Origin: an uncultured Mucispirillum sp.
Lineage (GTDB): Bacteria > Chrysiogenota > Deferribacteres > Deferribacterales > Mucispirillaceae
Length of the DNA: 64,000 bases
NCBI GenBank assembly: GCA_944326705.1
Contig: CALVEY010000002.1
Location: 60,655-124,654, forward strand
Reading direction: 5' to 3'
The position numbers and the translations under genes were made by a program. Positions 1-8,891 of the stretch are shown here, piece after piece (within the stretch, counting starts at the first letter, position 1; each line of letters starts with the position of its first letter). The notes below the pieces were generated by a model. It was not told where the DNA came from. It saw only the letters and a list, made by a program, of their open reading frames with translations, and did not search any database.

Positions 1-1
1 C

Positions 2-199
2 GAATACAGGCTTTTAATTACCCCAGACCATGCAACACCTATTGAGTTAAAAACTCATTCATCTGAAAAAATACCTGCCATTATTTATGGTTCAGATATT
101 AAGGCAGATGATAATAAAACATATAGTGAGCATATTAAATCGCCATCTTTTGATTTAAAAGAAGGTTATAAAATAGCAGAATTATTTATAAAAAATTAA
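2..199 (+). CDS. apgM: C-terminal end of cofactor-independent phosphoglycerate mutase / homoserine kinase homologue (partial)
   Basis: The reading frame is open from the window edge and ends with TAA at 197-199, giving 65 residues. The stretch TPDHATPIELKTHSSEKIP followed by AIIYG resembles the metal-binding end of archaeal-type 2,3-bisphosphoglycerate-independent phosphoglycerate mutases (alkaline-phosphatase superfamily), where a conserved DH(P/A)TP segment supplies metal ligands. Homologues beside threonine and lysine genes have been proposed to act as homoserine kinases. Here it lies 22 bases upstream of aspartokinase, which favours a role in aspartate-family metabolism, but the N-terminal part is outside the window. 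The family call is fairly sure; the choice between mutase and kinase function is inference. Confidence 0.7.
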   Translation, partial: EYRLLITPDHATPIELKTHSSEKIPAIIYGSDIKADDNKTYSEHIKSPSFDLKEGYKIAELFIKN

Positions 200-221
200 G
201 TAAAATAAATTGGAGGAATTT

Positions 222-1454
222 GTGAGTCTTGTTGTTATGAAATTTGGCGGCACAAGTGTAGGCAGTATAGAACGCATACGCAATGTGGCAAAAATAGTAG
301 AAAAGAAAAAAGACGAAGGCCATGATGTAATTGTTGCAGTTTCTGCAATGTCTGGCGAAACTGACAGACTTATCGGTCTTTTAAAAGAAATCACACCTGA
401 TTACTCATTAAGAGAATATGACCAGCTTGTTTCAACAGGTGAAACTGCATGTATTCCACTTGTTACTCAGGCACTTTTAGTTGATGGATATGATGCAATA
501 TCATTAACAGGTTTACAAATAGGTATGGAAACAAATAATGCTCACTCAAAAGCGCGTATTCTTAATATTAAAGGCGATAGAATAAAAAAAGCAATTAGTG
601 AAGGCAAAATAGTAGTTGTAGCAGGTTTTCAAGGCTATAATGTGGAAACTGGAGATGTTACAACTTTAGGCAGAGGGGGCTCAGATACTACTGCTGTTGC
701 AATAGCTGCTGCTGTAAAAGCAGATGTATGCGAAATATATACAGATGTGGACGGCGTATATACTGCTGACCCAAGAATTGTTAAAAATGCTAAAAAATTA
801 GATACTATTTCCCATGAAGAAATGCTTGAACTTGCATCACTTGGTGCAAAAGTTCTGCAGTCAAGAAGTGTTGAACTTGGAATGAATTATAATGTAGACA
901 TTATGGTGCTTTCTTCTTTAGAAGATAAACCAGGCACTCTTGTAACATCAAAGGAGGATAAAAATATGGAGCGTATCGTTGTTTCAGGCGTTACTAGTGA
1001 TAAAAATCAAGCAAAAATAACACTTTTAGGTGTAAAAGATGAGCCAGGAGTGGCTGCTCAAATATTTATAGGTTTAGCGGAAGCAAATATAAATGTGGAT
1101 ATGATTATCCAAAATGTTGCTAAAGAAGACGGTAAAACTGATATTTCTTTTACTGTTCCTAAAACTGATCTTATTAAAGCTAAAGCAGCATGCGAAAAAT
1201 TAGGACAAGAAGCAGGCGTTACAGAAATATTATCTGATGAAAACATATCTAAAGTATCTATTGTAGGTATAGGTATGAAAAGCCATTCAGGTGTTGCTGC
1301 TACTATGTTTAAAGTATTATCAGATAATCAGATTAATATAAAAATGATTTCAACAAGCGAAATAAAAGTTTCCTGTATAATTGAAGAAAAATTTACTGAG
1401 CTTGCAGTTCGTGTTCTTCATAGTGCATTTATAACTGAGAAACAAAATGGATAG
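222..1454 (+). CDS. lysC: Aspartate kinase
   Basis: This enzyme phosphorylates L-aspartate, the first step to lysine, methionine and threonine. The start is GTG at 222, chosen because GGAGG lies at 212-216, five bases upstream; an upstream in-frame TTG at 210 overlaps that site and is unlikely. The protein has 410 residues. The kinase domain opens with KFGGTSVG (residues 7-14), and a GRGGSDTTA motif lies in the middle. Two C-terminal ACT domains (from about residue 250) are expected to bind lysine and/or threonine for feedback control. The end overlaps the next gene by 8 bases, so translation is probably coupled to citramalate synthase. Confidence 0.96.
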   Translation: MSLVVMKFGGTSVGSIERIRNVAKIVEKKKDEGHDVIVAVSAMSGETDRLIGLLKEITPDYSLREYDQLVSTGETACIPLVTQALLVDGYDAISLTGLQIGMETNNAHSKARILNIKGDRIKKAISEGKIVVVAGFQGYNVETGDVTTLGRGGSDTTAVAIAAAVKADVCEIYTDVDGVYTADPRIVKNAKKLDTISHEEMLELASLGAKVLQSRSVELGMNYNVDIMVLSSLEDKPGTLVTSKEDKNMERIVVSGVTSDKNQAKITLLGVKDEPGVAAQIFIGLAEANINVDMIIQNVAKEDGKTDISFTVPKTDLIKAKAACEKLGQEAGVTEILSDENISKVSIVGIGMKSHSGVAATMFKVLSDNQINIKMISTSEIKVSCIIEEKFTELAVRVLHSAFITEKQNG

Positions 1455-3036
1455 TTCTAATAAAAAAATATTTTTATATGATACTACATTAAGGGACGGC
1501 ACACAGTCTGAAGATGTAAACTTTACTGTTATTGATAAGATTAGAATAGCAGAACGTTTAATTGAGTTTGGTATAGACTGTATAGAAGGGGGCTGGCCAG
1601 GCTCAAACCCTAGAGATATGGAATTTTTTAATGCTTTAAAGAAAAACCAAAGTATTAATATAAGTAAAATATCTGCTTTTGGCTCTACAAGGCGTGCTAA
1701 AAAAACATGTGAAAATGATGAAATCATACAGGCACTTCTTGAAGCAAATGTTCCTAATATTACTATTTTTGGTAAAACATGGGATTTACATGTGAGAGAA
1801 GCTTTAAAAATATCTCTTGATGAAAATATAGATATTATTTATGATACTGTCCGCTATTTAAAAGGCAAAGTGGATAAAGTTTATTATGATGCAGAGCATT
1901 TTTTTGATGGATATAATGCTAACCCAGAATATGCACTGAAAACTCTGCTTGCTGCTCGTGATGCAGGTGCAGACTGTGTTGTGCTTTGTGAAACAAATGG
2001 GGGCGCTATGCCTGATAAAGTTGCAGAAATAGTTGCAGTTGTTAAAAATACACTTGGCGATTATCCTTTTGGAATACATGCTCATAATGACTGTGAAATG
2101 GCTGTTGCTAATAGTATTGTTGCAGTTAGAGGTGGAGCAAGCCATGTGCAGGGCACTATTAACGGTTATGGTGAAAGGTGCGGTAATGCTAACCTTTGCT
2201 CTATTATTCCAAACCTGCAGCTTAAATATGGCTATAACTGTGTTACAAATGAAAGTTTAACTAAGTTAAAAAGCTTATCAGACTTTTTAGATGAAATAGG
2301 TAACTTAAAGCATAATACACACAGACCTTATGTTGGTAAATCTGCTTTTGCTCATAAAGGCGGAGTGCATGTTTCTGCAATCTTAAAAAACTCTAAAACT
2401 TATGAGCATATTGCTCCAGAGCTTGTTGGTAATACTCAAAGAGTGCTGTTATCAGATTTATCTGGTAAAAGTAACTTAATATATAAAGCAAAAGAGTTTG
2501 GTTTAGATATTGAAAGCCAGTCTGATACTATACAAAATGTTCTGCAGCAGCTTAAAGAGCTGGAAAACAGAGGTTTTCAATATGAAGGTGCAGAAGCATC
2601 TTTTGAGCTTTTAATTAGAAGGGCAATGAATACTCTGCCGGAATTTTTTGATATTTTAAGCTATAGAGTAATTGATGAAAAAAATAAATCTTTATCAGTA
2701 GCACCTATGGCAGAAGCAACTGTCAGGGTATCTGTTAATGGCGAAGTGGAGCATACAGCAGCAGGTGGAAATGGCCCTGTAAATGCACTTGATAAAGCAA
2801 TAAGAAAAGCATTAATCCATTTCTATCCACAGCTGAAAGATATGGCACTTGTTGACTATAAAGTGCGTATTTTATCAAGCCATAATGGCACTCAGGCTAC
2901 AACTCGTGTTCTTGTAGTAAGTCAGGATTCTGTTTCTACATGGAGCACTGTTGGTGTTGCAGAAAATATTATTGATGCCAGCTATCAGGCTCTGCTTGAT
3001 TCCATTATTTATAAGCTTTTAAAAGATAATAAATAA
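1447..3036 (+). CDS. cimA: (R)-citramalate synthase
   Basis: CimA condenses pyruvate and acetyl-CoA to citramalate, the threonine-independent route to 2-oxobutyrate and isoleucine. The N-terminal HMG-CoA-lyase-like TIM barrel begins with DTTLRDGTQ (from residue 12) and carries [11 protein letters not shown] near residue 210, which provides metal ligands. At 529 residues the protein matches the long CimA/LeuA-like family with a C-terminal LeuA allosteric dimer domain (from about residue 400), where isoleucine usually binds. 2-Isopropylmalate synthase is the main alternative, but the SEDVNFTV segment and the length fit the citramalate-type group better. It overlaps lysC by 8 bases and is followed by a terminator. 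Confidence 0.9.
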   Translation: MDSSNKKIFLYDTTLRDGTQSEDVNFTVIDKIRIAERLIEFGIDCIEGGWPGSNPRDMEFFNALKKNQSINISKISAFGSTRRAKKTCENDEIIQALLEANVPNITIFGKTWDLHVREALKISLDENIDIIYDTVRYLKGKVDKVYYDAEHFFDGYNANPEYALKTLLAARDAGADCVVLCETNGGAMPDKVAEIVAVVKNTLGDYPFGIHAHNDCEMAVANSIVAVRGGASHVQGTINGYGERCGNANLCSIIPNLQLKYGYNCVTNESLTKLKSLSDFLDEIGNLKHNTHRPYVGKSAFAHKGGVHVSAILKNSKTYEHIAPELVGNTQRVLLSDLSGKSNLIYKAKEFGLDIESQSDTIQNVLQQLKELENRGFQYEGAEASFELLIRRAMNTLPEFFDILSYRVIDEKNKSLSVAPMAEATVRVSVNGEVEHTAAGGNGPVNALDKAIRKALIHFYPQLKDMALVDYKVRILSSHNGTQATTRVLVVSQDSVSTWSTVGVAENIIDASYQALLDSIIYKLLKDNK

Positions 3037-3041
3037 TATAC

Positions 3042-3070
3042 AACCTGCTGTTATTCAGCAGGTTTTTTTA
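3042..3070 (+). terminator. Rho-independent terminator after cimA
   Basis: A perfect 9-bp stem (AACCTGCTG at 3042-3050 pairing with CAGCAGGTT at 3056-3064) with a 5-base loop runs into a T tract at 3063-3069. It lies six bases after the cimA stop codon and ends the apgM-lysC-cimA transcript. Confidence 0.92.
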
Positions 3071-3349
3071 TGTAATTTGAATATAAAATATTAGACAGCA
3101 GATTTTAGAAATTTTGCAGAATTTTTTATAAGATATATATAAAATAACTTAAAAACAATATAATTAATAAATTTATATAAATATACTTTATAATATTACA
3201 AATATAATATTATAAAATAAATCAATTTTAAAATAGTATATGCTAAAAAATCTTTAATATATACTAACTTACAGCTAACTTATAGATAAATATAATAAAA
3301 ATAGTTTTAAGGTAAAATTTGTTTTAATAAGTTAAGTTAAATTTAAAAC
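3071..3349. other. AT-rich intergenic region without a recognisable gene
   Basis: About 280 bases between the cimA terminator and the 3' end of the minus-strand gene at 3350. The sequence is nearly all A and T, and I see no ORF, RNA gene or clear hairpin in it. It separates two 3' ends, so no promoter is required here. Confidence 0.6.
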
Positions 3350-3718
3350 TTATTTTTGGTTTTCAGATAACCCAATAAATTTATCCATTATATCATCAAG
3401 CTTACTTATTGAAACAGTGCCCCACATTTCTTCTATTTTATTACTGCCTATGCCATGGGTATATTTAACTGTAACATCTGTAATAGAAGGAAGTATTATT
3501 AAATCAAGAAATACATCTTTAATATTAAACATTAAGTCAATAGAGCCATCTTCAGAAGGTGTGCCGCTGACTGTTAAAGCATATTTTTTGTAATACCTTA
3601 ATGCTACTAATGCTGCAACTTCAACATGTTCTGCGCTGAAAGGTTCACCTTTACCAAATGACCAGCCTTTTTTCAGCTTAGCAATTTCTCTAATACGTAC
3701 TTCAAAGTTTTCCTGCAT
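3350..3718 (-). CDS. Uncharacterised 122-residue protein
   Basis: I do not recognise a named family with confidence. The N-terminal part reads LKKGWSFGKGEPFS followed by an alpha-helical stretch rich in Ala and Val. This resembles small uncharacterised proteins with an L(K/D)xGWxxGxGxP opening. The rest looks like mixed alpha/beta with no signal peptide or membrane segment, so it is probably cytoplasmic. It is transcribed alone from a good promoter (3785-3813) and is divergent from the PHP-domain operon. The start at 3718 has no obvious Shine-Dalgarno sequence. No function is assigned. Confidence 0.7.
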   Translation of the reverse strand: MQENFEVRIREIAKLKKGWSFGKGEPFSAEHVEVAALVALRYYKKYALTVSGTPSEDGSIDLMFNIKDVFLDLIILPSITDVTVKYTHGIGSNKIEEMWGTVSISKLDDIMDKFIGLSENQK

Positions 3719-3784
3719 ATAAGTAACCCATTTTAAAATTATTTATTTTTTAAAATAATATACTTGCCATTTCTCTAAAAAACA

Positions 3785-3813
3785 AGTATAACTGAAAAAC
3801 TATAATTTGTAAA
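3785..3813 (-). promoter_or_regulatory. Sigma-70-type promoter for the 3350-3718 gene
   Basis: Read on the minus strand, a TTTACA -35 box (3808-3813) and a TATACT -10 box (3785-3790) are separated by exactly 17 bases. The arms ATACTTG (3760-3766) and CAAGTAT (3783-3789) form an inverted repeat touching the -10 box. Confidence 0.65.
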
Positions 3814-3838
3814 TAATTACTTTATTTTAGGTTTTATT

Positions 3839-4507
3839 ATGATTTATGATTTACACACTCACTCAACACATTCTGATGGCATGCTTATTCCTGCTGAAGT
3901 AGCACGCACTGCACAGGTAGAAGGATATCTTGGTATTGCTTTAACAGACCATGTGGACAGCTCTAATATTTATCAGGTGTTGCAGGCAAATTTAAAGTTT
4001 AAAGAATGGTTTAATAAATCATCAGCTGATTTTAAAGTGATTGTTGGTGTAGAAATAACTCATGTAAACCCAAAAGATATTGCACCACTTACAAAAATAG
4101 CAAGAGATAATGGGGCAGATATTGTTGTAGTGCATGGAGAAACAATATCTGAGCCAGTTATGCCAGGCACTAACAGGGCAGCAATAGAAGCTCATGTTGA
4201 TATTTTAGCTCATCCTGGGCTTATAAGTTATGAAGATGCATGCCTTGCAGCAGAAAATAATGTATACCTTGAGATTACTACAAGAAAAAGTCATTCTTAC
4301 ACTAATGCTCATGTTGCTAATATGGCAAGGAAAGCTGGTGCAATGTTAGTTATAGATAATGATGCCCATAGTCCGTCTGATTTTGTAGGCAGTGAAAAAG
4401 CATGCAAAATTATGCTTGGAGCAGGTATCTGTGATGATGAAATAAAAAATATAATTAATAATAATAAAATAATATTTGAGAAAGCTATTGGAGGCAAAAA
4501 TGGCTAA
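3839..4507 (+). CDS. PHP-domain metal-dependent phosphoesterase
   Basis: The 222-residue protein is a single PHP (polymerase and histidinol phosphatase) domain. The hallmark LHTHSTHSDG lies at residues 5-14, a second metal motif is TDHVDSSN, and later HGE, HPG and NDAH segments supply further ligands. Such stand-alone PHP proteins hydrolyse phosphoesters such as histidinol phosphate or small nucleotides; the substrate cannot be told from sequence. It overlaps the start of the next gene by 8 bases, and the four genes to aroE form a likely operon. A histidinol phosphatase role is possible, but no histidine genes are nearby. Confidence 0.85.
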   Translation: MIYDLHTHSTHSDGMLIPAEVARTAQVEGYLGIALTDHVDSSNIYQVLQANLKFKEWFNKSSADFKVIVGVEITHVNPKDIAPLTKIARDNGADIVVVHGETISEPVMPGTNRAAIEAHVDILAHPGLISYEDACLAAENNVYLEITTRKSHSYTNAHVANMARKAGAMLVIDNDAHSPSDFVGSEKACKIMLGAGICDDEIKNIINNNKIIFEKAIGGKNG

Positions 4508-5060
4508 AAAAGATAAAATCAATATTGATAATACAGGTGTAGATAAGCTTGAAACATTTATGCAGAATAATATTAAAATGATTGTTATTTTAATAAGTGC
4601 ATTAGTAGTATTATTTATTGCTGTATATTTAGGATATACTGCTTATGGTGTATCTAAAGATAAAAAGGTATCTTCTCTTAGTGCTGCAGAAATGGTAATG
4701 CTTGATAATGCTTCTGTTGATGCATTTGCTGCATTATCTTCAACTGTGCCATCATTAAAAGATTATATTGCTGTTCGCAGTGCAGGAATGTATTATATGT
4801 ATGGTAATACTGAAAAAGCTGTAAGCGAGCTTCAAAAAGCTGGCGGCAGATTTTCAGAATTAAGTGCAGGCATGCTTTATGATTTAGGTCAGAATGTTGT
4901 TCCTGCAAACTATTTACAGGGTGAAATGAGAGAATTATGGTATTATAGAAATGTATTATCATCTAACGATAATAATACTGATAAAAATATTAATGATTTT
5001 AAAATGCTTTACCCAGAAAGCCAGCTTTTAACATTAGTTGAAAACTGGAATGTTAAATAG
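4500..5060 (+). CDS. YfgM-like membrane-anchored TPR protein
   Basis: The start is ATG at 4500, preceded by GGAGG at 4490-4494; an upstream ATG at 4476 lacks such a site. The 186-residue protein has a short charged cytoplasmic N-terminus, one transmembrane helix (about residues 24-46) and a C-terminal helical region. That region is like the tetratricopeptide-type domain of YfgM/AncA proteins, which help outer-membrane protein biogenesis near SecYEG in proteobacteria. Membrane topology is clear from sequence. The YfgM assignment rests on architecture and should be taken as tentative. Confidence 0.6.
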   Translation: MAKKDKINIDNTGVDKLETFMQNNIKMIVILISALVVLFIAVYLGYTAYGVSKDKKVSSLSAAEMVMLDNASVDAFAALSSTVPSLKDYIAVRSAGMYYMYGNTEKAVSELQKAGGRFSELSAGMLYDLGQNVVPANYLQGEMRELWYYRNVLSSNDNNTDKNINDFKMLYPESQLLTLVENWNVK

Positions 5061-5074
5061 AAGTTTTATAACTT

Positions 5075-5728
5075 ATGAGTAGTACTCAAAAAATTAAAAA
5101 AATCTTTATAGCAGGTATATTAGCTCTACTGCCTATTGTAGTAACAGTATATCTGCTTTATTTTTTGTATAACCTTGTTGTATCAAAAGCAAGTCCTATT
5201 GTTAAAAAGATAGCTCATCAATATAATTATGACTTTAGTGAGTATATTTTTCAAATAGGTACATTTGTTCTTATACTTTTGATTATCTTCATTATAGGGG
5301 TATTTACAAGAATGTATCTTGGTAAACTTTTTATTAAGATGCTTGATAATATTATGACTCATATCCCTATAGCACGCTCTATTTATAATGCAACAAAGCA
5401 GGTGATAGATTCTTTTGGAAATACTTCAGGCTCATCATTTTCTAAAGTTGTGCTTGTAGAATTTCCAAGGCGTGATATGTGGATGATTGCATTTCTTGTA
5501 AGAGATTCGCTGCCTTTTATGCAGGAAGCTTCTACACATGAAGAAAGTGTTAATGTTTTTATTCCTACAGCACCTAACCCAACATCAGGTTTTATTGCAG
5601 TAGTGCCTAAAAAAGATATCAGGGAAATAGATATTACTGTGGAAGAAGGTATTAAATTTGTGCTTTCTGTTGGCATAATTAATTTAGATAAACATTCGGA
5701 TATAAAAGAATTAGTAAGGGATAAATAA
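5075..5728 (+). CDS. DUF502 family membrane protein
   Basis: This 217-residue protein has two transmembrane helices (about 9-31 and 54-77) followed by a soluble domain. Segments such as HIPIARSIYNATKQV and VEFPRRDMW are characteristic of the DUF502 family, found in many bacteria and in chloroplasts (plant COV-like proteins). Its molecular function is not known. It lies between the YfgM-like gene and aroE with tight spacing and ends directly before the aroE start. Confidence 0.88.
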   Translation: MSSTQKIKKIFIAGILALLPIVVTVYLLYFLYNLVVSKASPIVKKIAHQYNYDFSEYIFQIGTFVLILLIIFIIGVFTRMYLGKLFIKMLDNIMTHIPIARSIYNATKQVIDSFGNTSGSSFSKVVLVEFPRRDMWMIAFLVRDSLPFMQEASTHEESVNVFIPTAPNPTSGFIAVVPKKDIREIDITVEEGIKFVLSVGIINLDKHSDIKELVRDK

Positions 5729-6529
5729 GTGTATATTAATTTAGGCTTAATTGGCAACCCATTAACTCATACATTTTCTCCATTTATACATAACTACTTT
5801 TTATATAAATCAGGTCTTTGCGGCGGATATACATGTTATGATATAAGTTTAGAAGAGCTTGAAGAAACCATTATAATGTTTCAAAAATTCCATTTTAAAG
5901 GTGTAAATGTAACTGTTCCTTATAAACAGGAAGTAATGCAGTTCTGCTCAGAGCTTGATATTACAGCAAAAAGTATTGGGGCTGTAAATACTCTGCATTT
6001 TACTGATAATGGAATTGTGGGACATAATACTGATATTTTTGGATTTCATATGATGCTTGAAACTTCAGGTATTAATACATTAAATAAAAAAGTGCTGTTA
6101 TTAGGTGCAGGTGGTGCTTCAAGAGCTGTAATACCATACTTATTAATGAATAAACCTGAATATTTTGTAATAGCAAACAGAACTTTAGAAAAAGCTCAAG
6201 ATTTATCATTACTATACGATAATAATGCAGATATATGCAGCTTAGATGATTTACATGGCTTAGAGTTTGATATAGTAATTAATGCCACATCTATGGGGGT
6301 AAAAGGGGAGCCTTATACAGATTATGGCTTTAAGGTCAAAGAAGCAGCTGTAGATATGATATATAAGCCTCAAATGACTTCTTTTTTATCTTTATACAGC
6401 AAAGATAACATAAAGCTTGTAAATGGTCTTGCTATGCTTATTTATCAGGCTGCAGGTTCATTTAATATATGGACAGGGTGTGATATTATTCCTGATATGG
6501 AATATTTTAATAAGGCAGTATATAAATAA
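5729..6529 (+). CDS. aroE: Shikimate dehydrogenase (NADP+)
   Basis: AroE reduces 3-dehydroshikimate to shikimate in aromatic amino-acid synthesis. The substrate-binding N-terminal domain has NVTVPYK with catalytic Lys66 and GHNTDIFGF with Asp102. The NADP-binding Rossmann domain has GAGGASRA (about residue 127). The length of 266 residues is normal. The start is GTG at 5729, directly after the stop codon of the DUF502 gene, so translation is likely coupled. Its 3' end is only 5 bases from the convergent tRNA-Arg gene. Confidence 0.95.
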   Translation: MYINLGLIGNPLTHTFSPFIHNYFLYKSGLCGGYTCYDISLEELEETIIMFQKFHFKGVNVTVPYKQEVMQFCSELDITAKSIGAVNTLHFTDNGIVGHNTDIFGFHMMLETSGINTLNKKVLLLGAGGASRAVIPYLLMNKPEYFVIANRTLEKAQDLSLLYDNNADICSLDDLHGLEFDIVINATSMGVKGEPYTDYGFKVKEAAVDMIYKPQMTSFLSLYSKDNIKLVNGLAMLIYQAAGSFNIWTGCDIIPDMEYFNKAVYK

Positions 6530-6534
6530 TTTAG

Positions 6535-6607
6535 TGGGCTATGCAGGAATTGAACCTGCGACACCCAACTCCGGAGGTTGGTGCTCTATCCACTGAGCTA
6601 ATAGCCC
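6535..6607 (-). tRNA. tRNA-Arg (anticodon CCG)
   Basis: The 73-base minus-strand sequence folds as a cloverleaf. It has a 7-bp acceptor stem (GGGCTAT with ATAGCCC), a GCTC/GAGC D stem, a CCAAC/GTTGG anticodon stem with loop CTCCGGA (anticodon CCG, reading CGG), and a GCAGG/CCTGC T stem with TTCAATT loop. The discriminator base is A. CCA is not encoded, so it must be added after transcription. Confidence 0.93.
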
Positions 6608-6618
6608 TAAATCGCATA

Positions 6619-6647
6619 ATGATATATAAAATAAACTTAAATAGCAA
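6619..6647 (-). promoter_or_regulatory. Promoter for tRNA-Arg
   Basis: Minus-strand TTGCTA (6642-6647) and TATCAT (6619-6624) are separated by 17 bases and end 11 bases before the tRNA 5' end, a typical arrangement for a short tRNA leader. Confidence 0.6.
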
Positions 6648-6727
6648 GTTATTTTTAAAAAATTGGCTGTTAAAATTGTAAAAATCAAACAAAGATAATT
6701 TTTTTTGTTATTTTTGAATGATTATTC

Positions 6728-6755
6728 TTGACAAAACCTGTTTAAAAGCTATAAA
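6728..6755 (+). promoter_or_regulatory. Sigma-70-type promoter for asd
   Basis: TTGACA at 6728-6733 and TATAAA at 6750-6755, separated by 16 bases, stand about 25 bases upstream of the asd start codon. A GGAGAGG ribosome-binding site lies at about 6771-6777. Confidence 0.75.
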
Positions 6756-6782
6756 GTTATTTACATTTTAGGAGAGGATATT

Positions 6783-7799
6783 ATGATACCACAAAAAAAA
6801 TCGGCTTATAATGTTGCTGTTGTTGGAGCTACAGGTGCAGTAGGGCAGACTTTTTTAGATATTTTATCTGAAAGAAAATTTCCTATTGATAATTTAAAAC
6901 TTTTAGCATCATCCAGGTCTGCAGGTAAAAAAATGCAGTATAATGGCAAAGAGTATACTGTTGAAGAATTAACTCATGATTCATTTAAAGATATTGATAT
7001 AGCATTATTTTCTGCTGGTGCATCAAGGTCTAAAGAATTTGCACCATCTGCAGTTAAAGCTGGTGCTGTAGTTGTTGATAATTCTTCTGCTTTTAGAATG
7101 GATAAAGATGTGCCATTAGTTGTGCCTGAAGTAAATCCAGAAGACGCATTAAAAAATAATGGTATAATTGCTAACCCAAACTGCACAACAATTATCATGC
7201 TTGTGCCTTTAAAACCACTGCATGATTATGCGAAAATTAAAAGAGTTGTTGTGTCATCATATCAATCAGCTTCTGGTGCTGGGGCTGCAGCTACTATGGA
7301 ATTAATGGAGCAGACAAAAGCATGGTCAAAAGGTGAATCTATTGAAGTAAAAGCTTTTGCTCATCAGCTTCTTTTTAATGTTATTCCCCATATTGATGTG
7401 TTTACTGAAAATGGTTATACAAAAGAAGAAATGAAAATGTATAACGAAACTCGTAAAATGCTTCATTCTGATGAAATAAAAGTTAGTGCTACATGTGTCC
7501 GTGTGCCTGTATTAACTGCTCATTCAGAAAGCGTTTTAATAGAAACTGAGAAAAAACTTACTCCTGAAAAAGCTAGAGAGTTACTTTCTAATGCACCAGG
7601 TGTTAAACTTTATGATAATCCTGATGAAAAACAATATCCTATGCCGCTTTTAGCATCAGGTCAGGATTTATGTTATGTTGGCAGAATAAGGGAAGATATA
7701 GCATACGACAATGGTTTATCATTCTTTGTAAGTGGTGACCAGTTAAGAAAAGGAGCAGCAACAAATGCTGTTCAAATTGCAGAGTTATTAATAAAATAA
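6783..7799 (+). CDS. asd: Aspartate-semialdehyde dehydrogenase
   Basis: Asd converts aspartyl phosphate to aspartate semialdehyde with NADPH, the second step of the aspartate pathway begun by lysC in this window. The N-terminal NADP-binding loop is GATGAVG (residues 15-21). The active-site cysteine is Cys134 in NPNCTT, and SYQSASGAG follows in the catalytic domain. The 338-residue length is usual for the bacterial family. It has its own promoter and is separated from lysC by more than 5 kb, so the two are not co-transcribed. Confidence 0.96.
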   Translation: MIPQKKSAYNVAVVGATGAVGQTFLDILSERKFPIDNLKLLASSRSAGKKMQYNGKEYTVEELTHDSFKDIDIALFSAGASRSKEFAPSAVKAGAVVVDNSSAFRMDKDVPLVVPEVNPEDALKNNGIIANPNCTTIIMLVPLKPLHDYAKIKRVVVSSYQSASGAGAAATMELMEQTKAWSKGESIEVKAFAHQLLFNVIPHIDVFTENGYTKEEMKMYNETRKMLHSDEIKVSATCVRVPVLTAHSESVLIETEKKLTPEKARELLSNAPGVKLYDNPDEKQYPMPLLASGQDLCYVGRIREDIAYDNGLSFFVSGDQLRKGAATNAVQIAELLIK

Positions 7800-7834
7800 A
7801 TAATTAATAAAATAAGGGATAAAAGGTATATCTT

Positions 7835-7865
7835 TACTTGACAAGTAGAAGTAATTGTATATAAT
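7835..7865 (+). promoter_or_regulatory. Consensus promoter of hup with overlapping palindrome
   Basis: A perfect -35 (TTGACA, 7838-7843) and a perfect -10 (TATAAT, 7860-7865) are 16 bases apart. The odd palindrome TACTTG-A-CAAGTA (7835-7847) lies over the -35 box. Strong expression of the downstream HU gene is expected. Confidence 0.8.
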
Positions 7866-7901
7866 ATCCAAATCTATCCTATATATTTATGGAGGTTTTA
7901 C

Positions 7902-8171
7902 GTGAATAAAAAAGAGCTTATCGATTCTATTGCACAAAAAACAGGTGTAAAAAAAGTTGAAGCTGAAAAAGTGTTATCTGCTTATGAAGCTACAATCCTT
8001 GAAACATTAAAAAAAGGTGAAAGAGTAACTATCGTTGGTTTTGGTACTTTCACTGTAAGTGACAGAAAAGAAAGAAAAGGCCGTAACCCAAAAACTGGTG
8101 CAGAAATGGTTATTCCTGCTAAAAAAATGCCTAAATTTCTTGTTGGTAAAGCTTTTAAAGAATCATTCTAA
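7902..8171 (+). CDS. hup: DNA-binding protein HU
   Basis: This 89-residue histone-like protein binds DNA as a dimer and compacts or bends it. The N-terminal helices (MNKKELIDSIAQKTG), the VGFGTF segment and the arm region with RKGRNPKTG are typical of HU/IHF proteins. The length is exactly that of the family. The start is GTG at 7902, placed 6 bases after GGAGG (7891-7895). Its consensus promoter and a long hairpin downstream suggest an abundant, mostly monocistronic transcript. Confidence 0.95.
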   Translation: MNKKELIDSIAQKTGVKKVEAEKVLSAYEATILETLKKGERVTIVGFGTFTVSDRKERKGRNPKTGAEMVIPAKKMPKFLVGKAFKESF

Positions 8172-8183
8172 TTATTTAATTGG

Positions 8184-8216
8184 TATAATAAGCATGGTTA
8201 AAACATGCTTATTATA
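8184..8216 (+). terminator. Hairpin after hup (likely terminator)
   Basis: A perfect 13-bp inverted repeat (8184-8196 with 8204-8216; core AAGCATG/CATGCTT) with a 7-base loop sits 13 bases after the hup stop. It is followed by a T-rich stretch rather than a clean T tract, so termination may be partial and some readthrough into the HD-domain gene is possible. Confidence 0.65.
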
Positions 8217-8234
8217 TCATTTTACTTCTTTTTT

Positions 8235-8807
8235 ATGTCTGAAAATTCATCATATAGTCAAATAGTTTCTTTTATTTTTGAAGCAGGTTTATTAAATCGT
8301 TTTAAACGCAGTGGTTTTGATTTTCTAGGAACTGGAAATCAAAATATATCATCTCATTCCTTTAGAACAGCTGTTATTTCATATATTTTAGCTGAAAGAT
8401 TAAATGCAGACAGCGGTAAAGCTGTTTTATTATCACTTTTTCATGATATACCAGAAACAAGAACTGGTGATATAAATTATTTCCAAAAAAAGTATGTGGA
8501 AAAAAATGAAATGAAAGCTGTAGAAAATATTGCTGGAAATATTAAAGAGCTTTCATCACTTCCTGCATTTATTTCAGAGTTTAATAATGGCAGCAGTATT
8601 GAAGCAGAAATAGCACGAGATGCTGATGTATTAGAGCTTATTTTTACTTTAAAGGAAGAATTAGATAATGGTAATAAACAGGCTGAAATATGGGTAAAAG
8701 ATGCTTTAAAAAGGCTGAAATTAAGCGACAGTATAAAAATAGCAGAAACTGCATTATCTGTCAAATCTTATGACTGGTGGATGGATATATTAAATGTAAC
8801 AAGATAA
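8235..8807 (+). CDS. HD-domain hydrolase (YfbR-like)
   Basis: The protein has 190 residues from ATG 8235. An earlier in-frame ATG at 8205 lies within the hup terminator stem and would add a stray hydrophobic peptide, so it was rejected. His in SSHSFRTA, the pair FHD in LSLFHDIPE, and a later Asp in ARDADVLEL form the metal-binding pattern of HD-superfamily phosphohydrolases. The pattern is closest to YfbR/YGK1-type 5'-deoxynucleotidases, which remove phosphate from dNMPs. The fold call is firm; the substrate is inference. No strong Shine-Dalgarno sequence is visible. Confidence 0.78.
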   Translation: MSENSSYSQIVSFIFEAGLLNRFKRSGFDFLGTGNQNISSHSFRTAVISYILAERLNADSGKAVLLSLFHDIPETRTGDINYFQKKYVEKNEMKAVENIAGNIKELSSLPAFISEFNNGSSIEAEIARDADVLELIFTLKEELDNGNKQAEIWVKDALKRLKLSDSIKIAETALSVKSYDWWMDILNVTR

Positions 8808-8891
8808 GATTATATTTTTATTATAATATTATTTGTATGATTATGTATTTTTAAAATTTTGATAATTTAATTATTTTTTCAAGTGGTTAAT

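Noticed and set aside
182..394. Minus-strand ORF over the start of lysC and many similar antisense ORFs across the window
   Set aside because: They lie within clear genes on the other strand, have no ribosome-binding site and look like shadows with random composition.
8205..8234. Upstream ATG for the HD-domain protein
   Set aside because: It lies within the stem of the hup terminator and adds a short hydrophobic peptide not expected for this soluble family.
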